A DNA stretch of 64,000 nucleotides from Psilocybe azurescens (taxonomy: Eukaryota > Basidiomycota > Agaricomycetes > Agaricales > Agrocybaceae), in contig JAJIRX010000177.1 in assembly GCA_023853785.1 (NCBI GenBank), positions 25,808-89,807 of the forward strand, given 5' to 3'. The position numbers and the translations under genes were made by a program. Shown piece by piece: positions 11,330 to 22,353 of the stretch (the first letter of the stretch is position 1; every line of letters begins with the position of its first letter). The notes beneath the pieces were generated by a model. It saw nothing but the letters and a program-made list of their open reading frames with translations. It was not told the DNA's origin and did not search any database.

Positions 11330-12484
11330 TCTGTGTACTTGTGGTATAAATAGGATACGCAGTGGCGCGGAATGTAAGACATGGAATGAAATATAGTGGC
11401 GTCTGTTGTCTAAGGAAATTGTTGACGACAACGCAATGCATACTTCGGGAGTATCGGCATGCCCGTTACTGGTCTGACCTAAGCGTTAGGTATTATCGAC
11501 CTTGCGGCTTTTCTTGCTAAAACCCACTGTGTCAGTGAACAAATAAAGAAACGTACACTGTGTGAGCAGCGAGTGACAGTAATTCAGCAGTGAAAATCAA
11601 GCATTGCCAGTGTTCGACATTAGCCGCAACAGTAGTGGCTGTGCGAGGCGCAAAGTCAAGAGGTGAATCAAAGGTTCAGGGTGGTAAAATCCACCCACGA
11701 GCTTTGTAGGTGGATTTGTCACCCCGATAGATGTGTACAATGTTAAAATAGCCTTAACGATACCAATGGAAGCCTCACTCTGGGAAGTCTTTGATGGTGG
11801 TGGTTTGCTGTCTGTTCAAGTGAGCGATGGGCGTCGAGAAATTCATGGTGAACTGCTGATGTAAATACTAAGTGGAACAGAGGCCTGCTACTGTCATATT
11901 GTGAGAACGAGGGGTTGGATTTGGATGGGTTGGATGGCCGAGAAATTAACCGGCGAGGGCGGCGACTTCCAGCACAGAGGTGTACTTATAACTATATCTA
12001 GTCTAGTATCATCCCACTGATCTATTTAATCAAAGTTCATCTAAATATACCATTCCTTGAACGGCGCCATGAATAACAGTCAAGTATGGCTTACTGCATT
12101 CCCACAATAGTGATACCTTCATTCCACCGGGTGCGGAGAAAATACGCAAATTTTGACAGAGCAGTAGTAAATAAAAGGTCTCCTCCGATATAAACTTCCT
12201 CCAAATCTACAGGTCAGAACGGCGGCAAAGCCCCAGAACCTCAGTCAGTGATAATCGCCAAAGGGTCTGGAAAGCGCGGCGGTCTTGACCAGCCAAATTT
12301 GGATATTTCTTCACAAATTATAGCTAAATCTCGTGTCACAACGTTTTTGTAAAATTTTGCTTAGGCTAGATTTAATCCGGAAACAAATCTGAAATGTCTG
12401 TCCGGACAAAATTTCATTTCTGAGATCTTATTTCGCGCAGATACTTGTGGAAAGCATCACGAACTTTTCTTTCAAACCACCACC
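11330..12484. other. 3' flank of rhamnosidase copy 1 and unassigned spacer
   Basis: To about 12000 it parallels the flank of copy 2 (25045-25650), with the same TGCGGCTTTT...CACTGTGTCAGTGA segment. From 12000 to 12484 I see no gene; it precedes the start of the family pseudogene at 12485. Confidence 0.5.
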
Positions 12485-13303
12485 ATGGCTAATTTCTTGC
12501 ACACCGCCAAGTCTGGAAGCAACTGGGGAATCAACAAACTTGCCACGTACAACATTAAAATTCAGTTTCAAGATGCAACTACCTTTTTTGGTGTCAACCC
12601 ACTCCCAGCACCTGCTGTTGCAGATGAGGTTTTGATCAGACATCATGCAGATGACATGCAAGACAACAGCAACTACAAGCTCTTGCGTTACATGGACCTC
12701 GCCATACATCCTGCTGCAGAGCAAGAGTCAGCAGTGGACAACTTTGCTGTTCATTTACTAGCCATGCTAGGATATCTACCACGGACATAGATAGCACTCA
12801 CAAGGGCTGATATACCCTTTCTTATTAGTGGGGAAGAATGTTATACAACAACTGACATCTGCATCATAGATGGTGGTGATGTCCTTCAACTCCTCATTCA
12901 AGAGGACAAATGTCACAAAGAACTGAAATCGGACCCAGAAGCACAGCTCATTGCTGAGGCCATTGCAGTTTTTCAGACCAACAACTGGAGACATGTTCAC
13001 GTCATTGGTCAAGATCCTCTTCCCATGAGGATGATTCCAGGAATCATCCTGACAGGCACTTCTCCCACTTTTTCAAGGTGCCTGTCATGCAAGGGCTTGC
13101 TGATGCAGTCTTTGGTGTATTCTCTGTGACACCAACCATAGTTTATGCACACCTTCCGCGTATTCCTCAGCCTGCTCAATGGCTGAGTGAGGGTATAAAG
13201 CCACTGGACAACCAAACCCACATTTTATCCTGCTACAAAGCATTCAAGCAGTTTGTGATCTGGTATAGCTTTGATGTTCTATCTCAATGTGTTCTCCAAT
13301 GCT
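12485..13303 (+). pseudogene. Member of a multicopy agaricomycete-type hypothetical family (nonsense and frameshift)
   Basis: The first part (MANFLHTAKSGSNWGINKL to LAMLGYLPRT) is followed directly by an in-frame TAG at 12788, then continues in the same frame with IALTRADIPFLISGEE, TDICIID, LLIQEDKCHKEL, DPEAQLIAEAIAVFQ and MIPGIILTGTSPTF. A missing base in the T-run near 13070 then shifts the frame to VPVMQGLADAVFGVF and SEGIKPLDNQTHILSCYKAF. This order (TAKSG, LLxQEDK, DPEAQLIAEAIAxFQ, MxPGI) matches, from memory, a large basidiomycete family of unknown function, often multicopy and near repeats. With one stop and one frameshift this copy is probably dead. No catalytic residues are recognised. 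Confidence 0.65.
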
Positions 13304-13776
13304 GACCTGCCTTATAGAACCAAGACCCAGTGAACCTTCTCTTCCTGCATAGAATGCCTTAGTATAGCCCAGTCCAGTTTTCACTTTGAGATTCTAATTG
13401 AGCATCACTTGTGTACTTTATTGTATCAATGAATTGAATAATTTGAATTTGAATCATTAGTAATGATGAAAGGAAATCACACTGACATAATCCCGCCATA
13501 ACTCCTTTGCCCACTCTGTGAATCTAATTTTTGAAACATTGTAATCAGCAGTCAGGTTAGATGCATATGGACAGATTTATGAACTTGAGAATGGGAATTG
13601 AAGCAGGAGTGAGTGTATGTTCCTTCAAATCAGGATGCATCAGCAAAAGTCAGTATGTGTAAATGGTCTGGGTATGTCTAGCTAGTATAGAGGTGTGGCA
13701 GCTTACCTGCCATGAATGAGATTTTTGTTAGACAGCAATTAGACAGCACCAGAATATATATATATACTCCTGCGTG
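13304..13776. other. AT-rich spacer
   Basis: No gene or structured repeat seen apart from a short (TA)n run at about 13757-13766. Confidence 0.4.
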
Positions 13777-14275
13777 CATGATCCAACCACGGCTGACATC
13801 ACGAATATATCACTTCCCCAGCTATCGATATAATCACGGATACAATGACGATCCAGCGTACACCTCGCACAGTCACGGATGGAGCTCCGGTCCAACACCC
13901 GCTCTGGCGTTCTCACGTTCTGGGGTTGACGCTCACGATGCCTCAGGGCAAGACATGGGCAATCTCACCTCACGTCGACAGGAGCCTGCCTGCTGCTGAA
14001 GGTGGCTTCAAGACGAGTTTTGGGTGGTTCAGTGTCAAGTGGACTACTGTGTTGTCCACGTCGGCTGAGTCTGGTGGAAGAAAGGCTGAGAGGGTGTTAT
14101 TAAGAATTGATACACCGGAAGGAACGAGTGGTCACGCTCCCGGATGATTTGAATTCTGAGAACTATATGGTGGATGGTGTGAGAGTGGGTGGTCGATCCA
14201 GTCGTGCTGTTGCGTTGGCAGGTGAAAGGCATACCATCCAAATTTAAGGTTGATTCCACCATGCTCGGAGTCTTC
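13777..14275 (+). pseudogene. GH78 rhamnosidase 3'-terminal fragment, copy 3
   Basis: Begins inside the last intron of the rhamnosidase (same ATGATCCAAC...CTTCCCCAG acceptor context as copy 1 at 10808-10849). It runs through the last exon (YRYNHGYNDDPAYTSHSHGW, then GPTPAL) to the end of the gene near CCATCCAAATTTAAGG. The intron match shows that it derives from copy 1 rather than copy 2, whose last intron differs. Several indels destroy the frame. It has no 5' exons, so it is a dead duplicate fragment. Confidence 0.8.
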
Positions 14276-16516
14276 TGATCATAAAATATACTGTTGAACG
14301 GCGGAGAAAAATGGGTATGCCAGATACGACAGATAACAAAACCGGCATCAACACACAATAGCTCCAAAATATTGTCTGGCTGATGAGGCGCGTGAAGCGC
14401 CCGGTGGACGTAATCTGTGAAATTATGGCATGTGATCCTTGCAACATTTTAATGATAACCCGACTACGCTGACAGAGGCTTGTTAAACCAATCTCACTTG
14501 CTGTATATACTGGGTGTCAGTACCTGCAAGGAAACAGCATGTTCTATTACTTGGATAACTTGTGGGCTACTAGGCTATCACATCAGACAATTCTGTAATC
14601 TAACCTCTCGTAATCTATATCTCCTGCTCAGTAAGTGATTGCTGCCATGCTATTGGCAGGTTATGAGGGCGCTACACACCCAGATACACATGTGAGCTGT
14701 ACTAGAAATAGATTGGTTGACATTATGAGTCGTCCGCAGCGGGTGTATGGTGTTAAATGCTCTATGCACACACCTATACGTGAAAGGCGGAGATAACAGG
14801 TCATCTGTTATCTGTAGCTCGCACCTACTGTGACACATTCGACTGAAAAGGGGTGATTATGGCAAATTCTGCGCTTGTAAAGGGTTATCATTCTATTTTC
14901 CATTTCATCATGAGTCGGCCGCTAGTCTATGAGAATGAAAAAGTGTATGAATACATGAGGCGTTGCGAAGCGCTCTTATTTATGCCCGAATGTAATACTT
15001 AAGTCAGTCCTATCAACATTACTAAAGTTATAACTGTCATTCTAAGGCCAATTTTAGGGGTTTCTGCGACTTCTTAAATGTCTACAGAAGCTTCTGCGCC
15101 GAGAACGGAGCAGAATACATGTTTTCTTCTACATATATCCTACTCCCTCATATACCTGTCGCTGGGTAATAAACTGCCCCACTGATTCATAGATATGGAA
15201 GTGTCCGTGGTACTAAGCATATCTCACCAATCGAGGTACCCTTTTTTCACTGCTGGCGGCAATCCCGTTTGTCAAAGGAAAACGACAACAGTGGTCAGCG
15301 CCAGCAGTGAGTTTTTGTTGATCCGTTACAGTGTTCCGCTGTTAGCTAATCGATGTGTTACGGTGGGGTATACCGGGTTAGCATTCTCACAAAAGCTTAT
15401 GAAGATAATTTCTAGACATTGTCGGAGCAAAGAGAAGAGAGCCTAAGTCCATGATGTAAATAAAATTGATGAGTTGCTATCCCCTTGAGTCTTCTTACTT
15501 ATTCATACTCATAATCCAATGACCTGTTTCTCGTATGTACTACTTGTCTTTATACAGTGTCTTTCTTAAGCGTTTGTGGCGGCGAGGTCATTTTATGTTA
15601 CACAATACCACGGTCATTACATTTTTCGAAAATGGGGCTCTTTTCAAAATGAAGTTGGGAAGCGGGCATGCGATTGGAGGGTAAACGAAAGCGATGGCAA
15701 TGAGAAGGGGCAAGAGACAAGGGGCAAGAGACTAGGAAGCATCAGGGGTTGCAGTCGCTAGTAACATTAACGCCGTTGGCAGCTATGAGAAAAACATACA
15801 GACGGAGCTCTAGTTAGGTTTGGGGCTTATCCATCATCTGTCAGATGCATTTCCCAGGAGATGCTTGGACGTATAGATAGGTTCATAGAATGAAGGGGGG
15901 AAAACGGCTCACCGCTCGTAGGCATTGAAAATTCTATTCTTAACCAATTTCTGATATGGGTAGTGATGAGCAGGAAACATGTGGAAGTGACCACTTTTGT
16001 TAGAACATCAATGTAAGAATAGACAGAAACCCCTAATGGAATAATCCATTACATACACAACCTGTTCCAAGGGCATTATCAAAGTCAAGGATTGGGTTTC
16101 ACAATATGTGTAGCTTCTATCATTCTAAAGTCCACTATCCCTCTCCAGGAGTTTGATCATTACAGGAGTTTGAGTACCTCGATTTTGTCCCTTATTTCTT
16201 ACTCCACCCTCACAGAAATTTGCACATGTATACAAATGGGTTGTTCCATTAAGGATATGAACAAAAATGGGCCATTGAAACCACCGTGTGATAAAACTAA
16301 GAAATGAGGATTTTGATTGCGGTAAATTGCCCAAAGTAACAAGATAGTTTCCCAGATTGGGCCAGATTGGGTCATCCTTTCACCCCAAAAATTTGGAGAA
16401 GTATTCATAGATAACAGGCTATTAACAACGCAAAATTCTGGACTTGGAGAAACATTCCTCTAAATGCAAAGTCAGGAAAAGACATTTATGTGTCCATGAA
16501 GAGTGACTGGCTTGAT
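14276..16516. other. Unassigned 2.2-kb region
   Basis: No recognisable protein, RNA gene or long repeat. GCGTGAAGCGC-type dyads occur near 14390 and 14963. Short open frames (for example 15195-15446 and 15576-15761) have no visible motif or exon partners. Confidence 0.4.
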
Positions 16517-16670
16517 GGTTTTAAAGAGCCATTCCTTTGGGGGTTTCTGTCCGTTCTTACACATTGGTTTTAAAGAGCCATTCCTTTGGGGGATTTCTGT
16601 CTATTGTTACACATTGGTTTTAAAGAGCCATTCCTTTGGGGGCTTTCTGTCTATTCTTACACATTGCTGT
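16517..16670. repeat. Three tandem copies of a 49-50 bp unit
   Basis: Units start at 16517, 16566 and 16616 with GGTTTTAAAGAGCCATTCCT, followed by TTGGGGG and TTTCTGTC. They differ by a few substitutions and a one-base indel. Confidence 0.9.
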
Positions 16671-16875
16671 TTGTGATCCACTCTCTGTCCTTAGATCAAC
16701 GTACTTAGTTGGAGGCTACTTACAAGTAACCCCAACAGGAAAGTCCTAGGACAGATGTAATGGAAGCAATCAGCTCCTGAGCCATCAAGGCGCAAAAGCC
16801 TTCTGTGCAATGAGGCTGTTTGAGACACATGAGCATAGTTTGTCTGTGATGTCAGCATCGAGCATCACTAGAAGC

Positions 16876-16882
16876 TATATAA
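16876..16882 (+). promoter_or_regulatory. Putative TATA box of membrane gene A
   Basis: TATATAA in the context GAAGCTATATAATGAGCATG, 87 bp before the ATG. The same word is kept in duplicate B at 44817-44823, at a similar distance from its ATG. Confidence 0.45.
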
Positions 16883-16968
16883 TGAGCATGTTCCGTGCCT
16901 TTGCCTCGATGTTAAATCCTTAACTCATATCATCCAGATATTTTTTGATTTGTTTCGCCTTCCTTCAC

Positions 16969-18019
16969 ATGAACCAATCCAGCTTTTCAATCAGCAACAT
17001 GGAGACATCAGGTGCAACAACATCATACATGTTGGTCCAATCCCCTTCAGACGAGTTTGATCATCTTATTGACATCAATATTACAGGGGGAAGAAATCAA
17101 GACTCGACTGAACCAAATGCATCTCAATATGGACGTATTTTTCACGCAAAGTTTGCGTTATTCCACACCCTAGGGCTCTATCCACTTCTTCATATGTATC
17201 TCTCTCGGCCAGAATTATCACCCACACTTACGCAGTCAACCGTCAGTCGAGCCATTGATGTACTATCTAACATACAGTCATGTTAATACCCCATCATTTT
17301 AGGCCGACGGCGGAGACTCACGTTGGGATATGGTTGTATCCAGGATGGTCGATCTATGGAAGGTCGTATGCATGGGATGTGGTATTCTCTTACCGTACGT
17401 ATGTTACTTGCAGTGGAAAGTCACTTCTTAATCACTTACTTGAATCTAATTTATCACAACATAGATTGTCATTTGGATTCTTTCAAATAGGAGGTGTCAG
17501 TGAGAATACATATGCACGCACCGGCGCTCTTTCCGTTTATATATGCTCCGGAATGGGTCTCATCACTGGCATCTGGTACATTTATTTGGAAGCAAGTTTC
17601 AGAGCTGGGAGACTTGGCGATGCTTGGGTAAAGGTAAATAAGTTTTGCATGGCATATGTATCGCCAGGCTCAATATCTGACGCTACTCCATTACAAGGCA
17701 TCTGTCAGTCCAGAAAACAGAGAGTCGGTCGATTTCTGGACGTATTTATCCCTGCCCTTCTCCTTGCTCGGCTGGTAAGTACACGCAACCCAGCTATGGC
17801 CATGAATTACATTAACAAATGACACACAGGTCCATCCTCTTTTCCTTTACGACTTTTACTATTATTGTCTACGTTGACTCGTCGCAGATCCCTGATGCCA
17901 GCCCGACTGCAGTATATAGCAATCCAAAACAAATAATGAGCATCATATTCCTGAGTGCTTTGACCATTGGTCATTTTACTCAGGTGTATCGCTCTATCAG
18001 ATATGTCATCGGAGTATAA
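16969..18019 (+). CDS. Uncharacterised five-segment membrane protein, copy A (intact)
   Basis: Five exons keep phase exactly: 16969-17259, 17303-17394, 17465-17633, 17698-17774 and 17830-18019, giving 272 residues. An N-terminal Ser/Thr-rich soluble region is followed by about five hydrophobic segments: around ALFHTLGLYPLLHMYL; VVCMGCGILLP with SFGFFQIGGV; ALSVYICSGMGLITGIWYIY; SLPFSLLGWSILFSFTTF; and IMSIIFLSALTIGHF. The signature SFGFFQIGGVSENTYARTGA spans the exon 2/3 join and is kept in all five family copies of this window. The ATG chosen (MNQSSFSIS) lies just downstream of a TATA box. No known domain is recognised. The layout recalls lineage-specific agaricomycete membrane families. A role in sensing, transport or cell-surface biology would be guesswork. 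This is the undamaged member of the A/B duplicate pair. Confidence 0.72.
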
Positions 18020-19235
18020 TTATTTCAGCCTTCTCCCATCAAAGGACGCCGGCGTTCTGGATTTGCCTCGGTTTTCACCTTTCTATGGAACTTTCAAATC
18101 CTCTCTTTCCGATATGTGAATCAAACGGATAGTACTTCTATTTTACTTCATATTTTTCAGTGTATATCAGTGCTTCAAAATTCCATCTACTGCCTACGCT
18201 ATATCTCAAGGACTGATATCTGTGAGAGTGAAAAACATTCAAGGAACAACTACACCGGCCCTAACCGGATGATAGTGCCCTTTTGCACAATATCTCAATC
18301 TCCGATCATATTAAGCCCCTCGAGCTCCTCCGTCTTCCTCCGTTGATTACAGATGCCGAACGGTAAGAGCTATAAACGGAAACTGAATCTCATTGGAAAT
18401 CTCAGTGCTTCAGCCTGACTCTCGCATCACGACAGAGGTGATGTTAAGGTGATGACCGAACTAAAGTATTAGTAATAAATATATGAGCGATTGTCGCCAC
18501 ACACGTCGCCGTCAGTCACCATACGAGAATACCAAACAATCTATGTCATTGTATGTATAGCATAACATTTACAAAATCGTCGGCCAAACTACAAACTACA
18601 AATCACTATCACAATTACACGTGCTATCAGCCACACTGCACTCAGTGCGCAGTGCCGTCCTTCCCCATCTACTTCTAACACAGGCCAATCGCAATGAAGG
18701 CTCTATATCATGTTACATCGTCGCGTCGCCATTTCGTTTTTAAAGTTACAAAGAGGGAGAAAGAAATAAGGAAAGAAGGAAAGAGAAAATCAACAGCCGG
18801 CGTAGAATTATGGGTTGTGATATTGGTGTAGTCATTCGATTCTATTCAATCCGAGCCGTGTACGGGATTCAGATGCAGAAGTTGTCGCTTTTTCGTTTTA
18901 ATAGAATCTGTTCATTCTGTTTGAGATTGGATGGACTTTGACTTCGATGTCGGTTTGGATTTGGATGTGGTATAGCCGAAGATGCGAGAGAGTAGGACGT
19001 CCATCTGTCAGAGGAAATGGAGAAAGGAAAAAATTAAATTAAAAGAACAGAGAAGGAATAAGAAGACACGTAGATAGGGGTATCCCCAGGTAGGAAGCAT
19101 AGAGTGTGACGATGCGGGAAGAAAAACCAGGGTAAGAGACTCATAAATCGAAAAGGATAAATCAAATTGAAAAGGACAGAACGAAAGACGAAACCACCAC
19201 CGTCACCACCACCTACCACCCACCACCCACCACAT
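18020..19235. repeat. Convergent spacer; copy 1 of a triplicated trehalose-gene 3' flank
   Basis: From about 18540 to 19210 it matches 27895-28565 and 46425-47045 (GTATGTATAGCATAACATTT, then the CAACAGCCGGCGTAGAATTA segment). It is the 3' untranslated or flanking part of the minus-strand trehalose gene. GA-rich stretches differ in length between the three copies. Confidence 0.75.
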
Positions 19236-21950
19236 CTAACACCTCATCAACTTCAAACACCCACAAAGCTGCTCAACAAGCACACTCTTCTCGCTCTTCA
19301 GCCTCCGCTTCGCATCCATGCCCTTCCCACTCGTGCTGACCGTCTCCGCACCATCAAACTCGTTCAACATCCGCAACAGCTTCTCATCCGAGCTCACAGC
19401 GAGCAGGAAGTCCACATCCAGCCCGCCCGCACCGTCCCCGTTCCCACCATGGATGCTGTTCTCGCTCGCGTCTGCGGCGAGTGCGCTTCCGCCGTCGCTC
19501 CCGAACGAGCCATGTGCAAGCCCCGAGTCCGAGTCCGATGTCGGATGCATAGGGGCTCATTGGGTGTCCATGTCCGTGCCCATGTCCGTGCCCGTGTCCA
19601 TATCCATGACGGTGCCCCGCCGCATTCCCCCAGCACCAGTAGATCCACCTCTCACCACACCCCCAGTGCAAAATCGCGCCCACCGCTGTCGAGTGCAACA
19701 CATTATTCGGGAGCACAAGGAAGCTGTTCCTTCCCGGTATAATCCGCAACCCATAGCGCTCCCCGAGGGAGTCGAAGATGTAGCTCTACACTTCCACCGC
19801 TTGGCGCTGTGCCCATTGGCGGCCCGGGTCCTTGGAAGAGGAGGTAGAGGAGGAGGGCCCAGTCCAGTATTGCCAGACCATGGAGGCTTGGCGTTCCTCG
19901 ATGAACGAACCTGGTGTGCGTTCGGTGAACTGCAGGTGGTTTCGGTGAGCAGTTAGTTTGGCGTGTAGGTTATTAAGAGAAGAGGGAGGGATGGACGCGA
20001 CTCACGTAGTTCAAGATCTCCAAACAGGAGCCCTTCCGCGTCAAATTGAAGTTTGACACCATATTTATCCACTCCCCACTCACAAGCCCTACACCCCTTG
20101 TCTTGATAAAGAACCCATTCTCTGCTCTACACGTGCCAAATATTCATCGTCAGTGACAACAAAACACGCAAGGTATAAAAGCAAGCAAGCAAACAACACT
20201 CACACAATCGCGACCCTCAGCACCCTTCCCGTAACAGCCACCAGCCCACCCGCAACCTTGAGCCCGCTGAGCAACCACACCTCGTTCTTCCGATCCTCCA
20301 CCAGCTTTCCTAGGACCCCAACAGCCTTCTCCATCTCCTCCGGAAGCGGTGCATGTGCCGGTATCGCGGTTCCAGCAGGGGCGCTGGAAGAAGGTGCATC
20401 GAGATCACCAAATACAGTAGCCCGCGAAAGATCCCTCCATAGCGTGTCCTCAAATCGACCAGGATCATCTTCTTCCTCAAGTGTTTGTGTTTCCCCACCA
20501 GCGCGCTCAAACTTGTTTCATTTCCATTAAATCCAGTGGGGAGGTGGTGCTTGACCCGGGAGCAGACGCAGTACAGTCGCTCTGGATTCAACGTCGTCGA
20601 GGAGTGATGCAGTATGCTCCATGTTGGAGCGCACGCCGTGGTTGAGGAACAAGTTGACGAAGTCTGTGCTGTTTGCGTGGTGATGTGATTGTGCAGGTCT
20701 TATAGTAAGCGAAAGAACAGCGTCCAATGCGTTAGAGTTAGAGTTAGATGCACGAAAACTAAAACCGAAACCAAAGTCGCAGCAGAGAAAGGCGACAGCG
20801 AGGAAGCAAGAGGGAGGGACTTGAAACGAAAACGAAAAAAATACCCACCTCCCACTGGCTCCTTGCCTCTTCCCTTCTCATGCTTAGCACATCCCAGATC
20901 GCTCTTGAAGTCCCGCGCACATCCCACGGGTTCACCGCGATGCAGTTCCGGAACCTGCTGTAGCTGTACCTCCCCGTGAAGTCGCTCAGCACGAGCACGC
21001 CGTGCCTGCCCCCTTCTGTTAAGCCATCTTACCCAGTAGCCTCTCCGTCCGCAGATTCAACGCCCTGTGATACCCGATCCCAATCAGCTTCATTCAACAC
21101 AACAATAATGACAGAGCAAAAAATCAAATAACGCGAAAACAACAACCCACTTCCAAACGATCCTTCCCTCCTCCTTCCCCTCCTTACACTCCATGAACTC
21201 ATGTGTCCGAAGCGCCATCCTCTCCTTCAACACATCCGCCACCTCCTGCAGCGCCAAATACAGACTGAACGTCAGATCCCCCCGTATGCAGGAACACAAT
21301 CGGCATGTACGTGAGCGGTGAGAAGTGCGCATTTATGCGCGAGATGATGTTGGTAATGCCGCCGCCGGAGGAAGAGGCGAGGGTCTCGTTCGGGGAAGAT
21401 GTGTGGAGTGCTATTTGGATGAGCACGACACGGTTCTGGAAGGAGGGGTTTATCTCGAGGAAAGTTTCGAAGGCGACAAGTTTGTGCCGAACACCCTGGG
21501 TGAATGTATTCGTATGCAGTGGATATGGTGGGCATTGATATTGGGGTAGAAGGAGGGATAAAGACCGTTCAGCACACGAACCACTCACAAACATAGAATC
21601 CCACAACTCACCTGAATCTCATCCAACGTGTCCCAGGCTTCATCCCGGTGTATCTTTGCTTCAGCACCTGCACCACTCCGTCATCTCCGGCTGGTGTCTT
21701 CATATCGTGATCATAATCATAAAAAAGTGGGGGGGAGGCGAAGGAGGGATGAAAAAAAAACAAAGTGAGCAATTCCCATCTCGACATTGCACCGAAAAAG
21801 GGAGTAGGAAGAGGGGACTAAAAGGAAAACAACAAGAAAGAAGACCCACCTGCGAATATACAGCTGGCACACATCAATCCCCATCGGGAACACGTACAGC
21901 TGGCACACATCAATCCCCATCGGGAACACGCCCACATCAACAAAGTGTCA
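19236..21950 (-). pseudogene. Trehalose-6-phosphate synthase regulatory subunit-like, 5'-truncated copy A
   Basis: Duplicate of the gene at 47103-51448. It keeps exons from the block FPMGIDV (near 21920) to the C-terminal end (FLLAVSSDEKLLRMLNEFDG and KSVLVEQLCGCLKL). Everything upstream, including most of the GT20 domain, is missing where the duplication joins the rhamnosidase unit. Damage includes a frameshift in the phosphatase-like motif near 20447-20462 (VDFEGTLW in the sister, VDLRTR here), a tandem duplication at 21859-21931, and loss of frame in several exons. The extreme C-terminus is open here, where the sister reads a different end. A pseudogene with no plausible start codon. Confidence 0.85.
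21859..21931. repeat. Perfect tandem duplication in trehalose pseudogene A
   Basis: Two adjacent copies of a 36-bp unit, ACAGCTGGCACACATCAATC followed by CCCATCGGGAACACG. The sister gene at about 49729-49759 has one copy. Confidence 0.85.
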
Positions 21951-22353
21951 GCGTTCAACAACGCCATCAGCATTTAGGATGTGTACCGCACTTACCGACC
22001 TTTGGAATAGGTTGGAAATTTGTGCACGGATGTCCTGGAAGATGCTTCGGGAATCGGGAGCACCCGGAAATCTAAACTGGCCACCATCTATCCCAGCTCG
22101 TTCTGCCTACAGACATACTTACTCCAAAGCGGTCCGCGACTCATTCTTCTCTGTCCTCTCTTTTCAATCTTCTCCTCTGTGACATCACTCTACAGTTCAT
22201 ACTATGATTCTGTCGAAGTCCTTCCTCTGAACTGTGACCTACCTGCTGGCGTTCTCTTCTAGTCATGGGGCAATTTGAACGGTCCGCCATGATGTTGACG
22301 ACATTCTATAAGTACGTTCTACACCAAGTCTTCGTCTTGGAGAACACAGGACC

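Larger units (their letters stand above)
7447..12000. repeat. Segmental duplication copy 1 (rhamnosidase unit)
   Basis: Matches about 21970-25650 in the same orientation. Shared parts are the upstream segment at 7447-7579, the promoter and whole rhamnosidase gene, and the 3' flank through the GTTGGATGGCCGAGA stretch near 11930. This copy holds the 766-bp MITE that copy 2 lacks. Copy 2 holds a 62-bp insertion that this copy lacks. Edges are estimated by eye. Confidence 0.8.
16695..21950. repeat. Segmental duplication A (membrane gene plus 3' part of trehalose gene)
   Basis: Collinear with about 44675-49790 in the same orientation. The left edge is in the GTACTTAGTTGGAGGCTAC context (GTACTTGGTTGGACGCTAC in the sister). 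The right edge lies inside the trehalose-synthase coding region at the word TTCAACAACGCC, after which the rhamnosidase unit begins. It includes one intact membrane gene and a truncated trehalose gene. Boundaries are estimated by eye. Confidence 0.85.
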
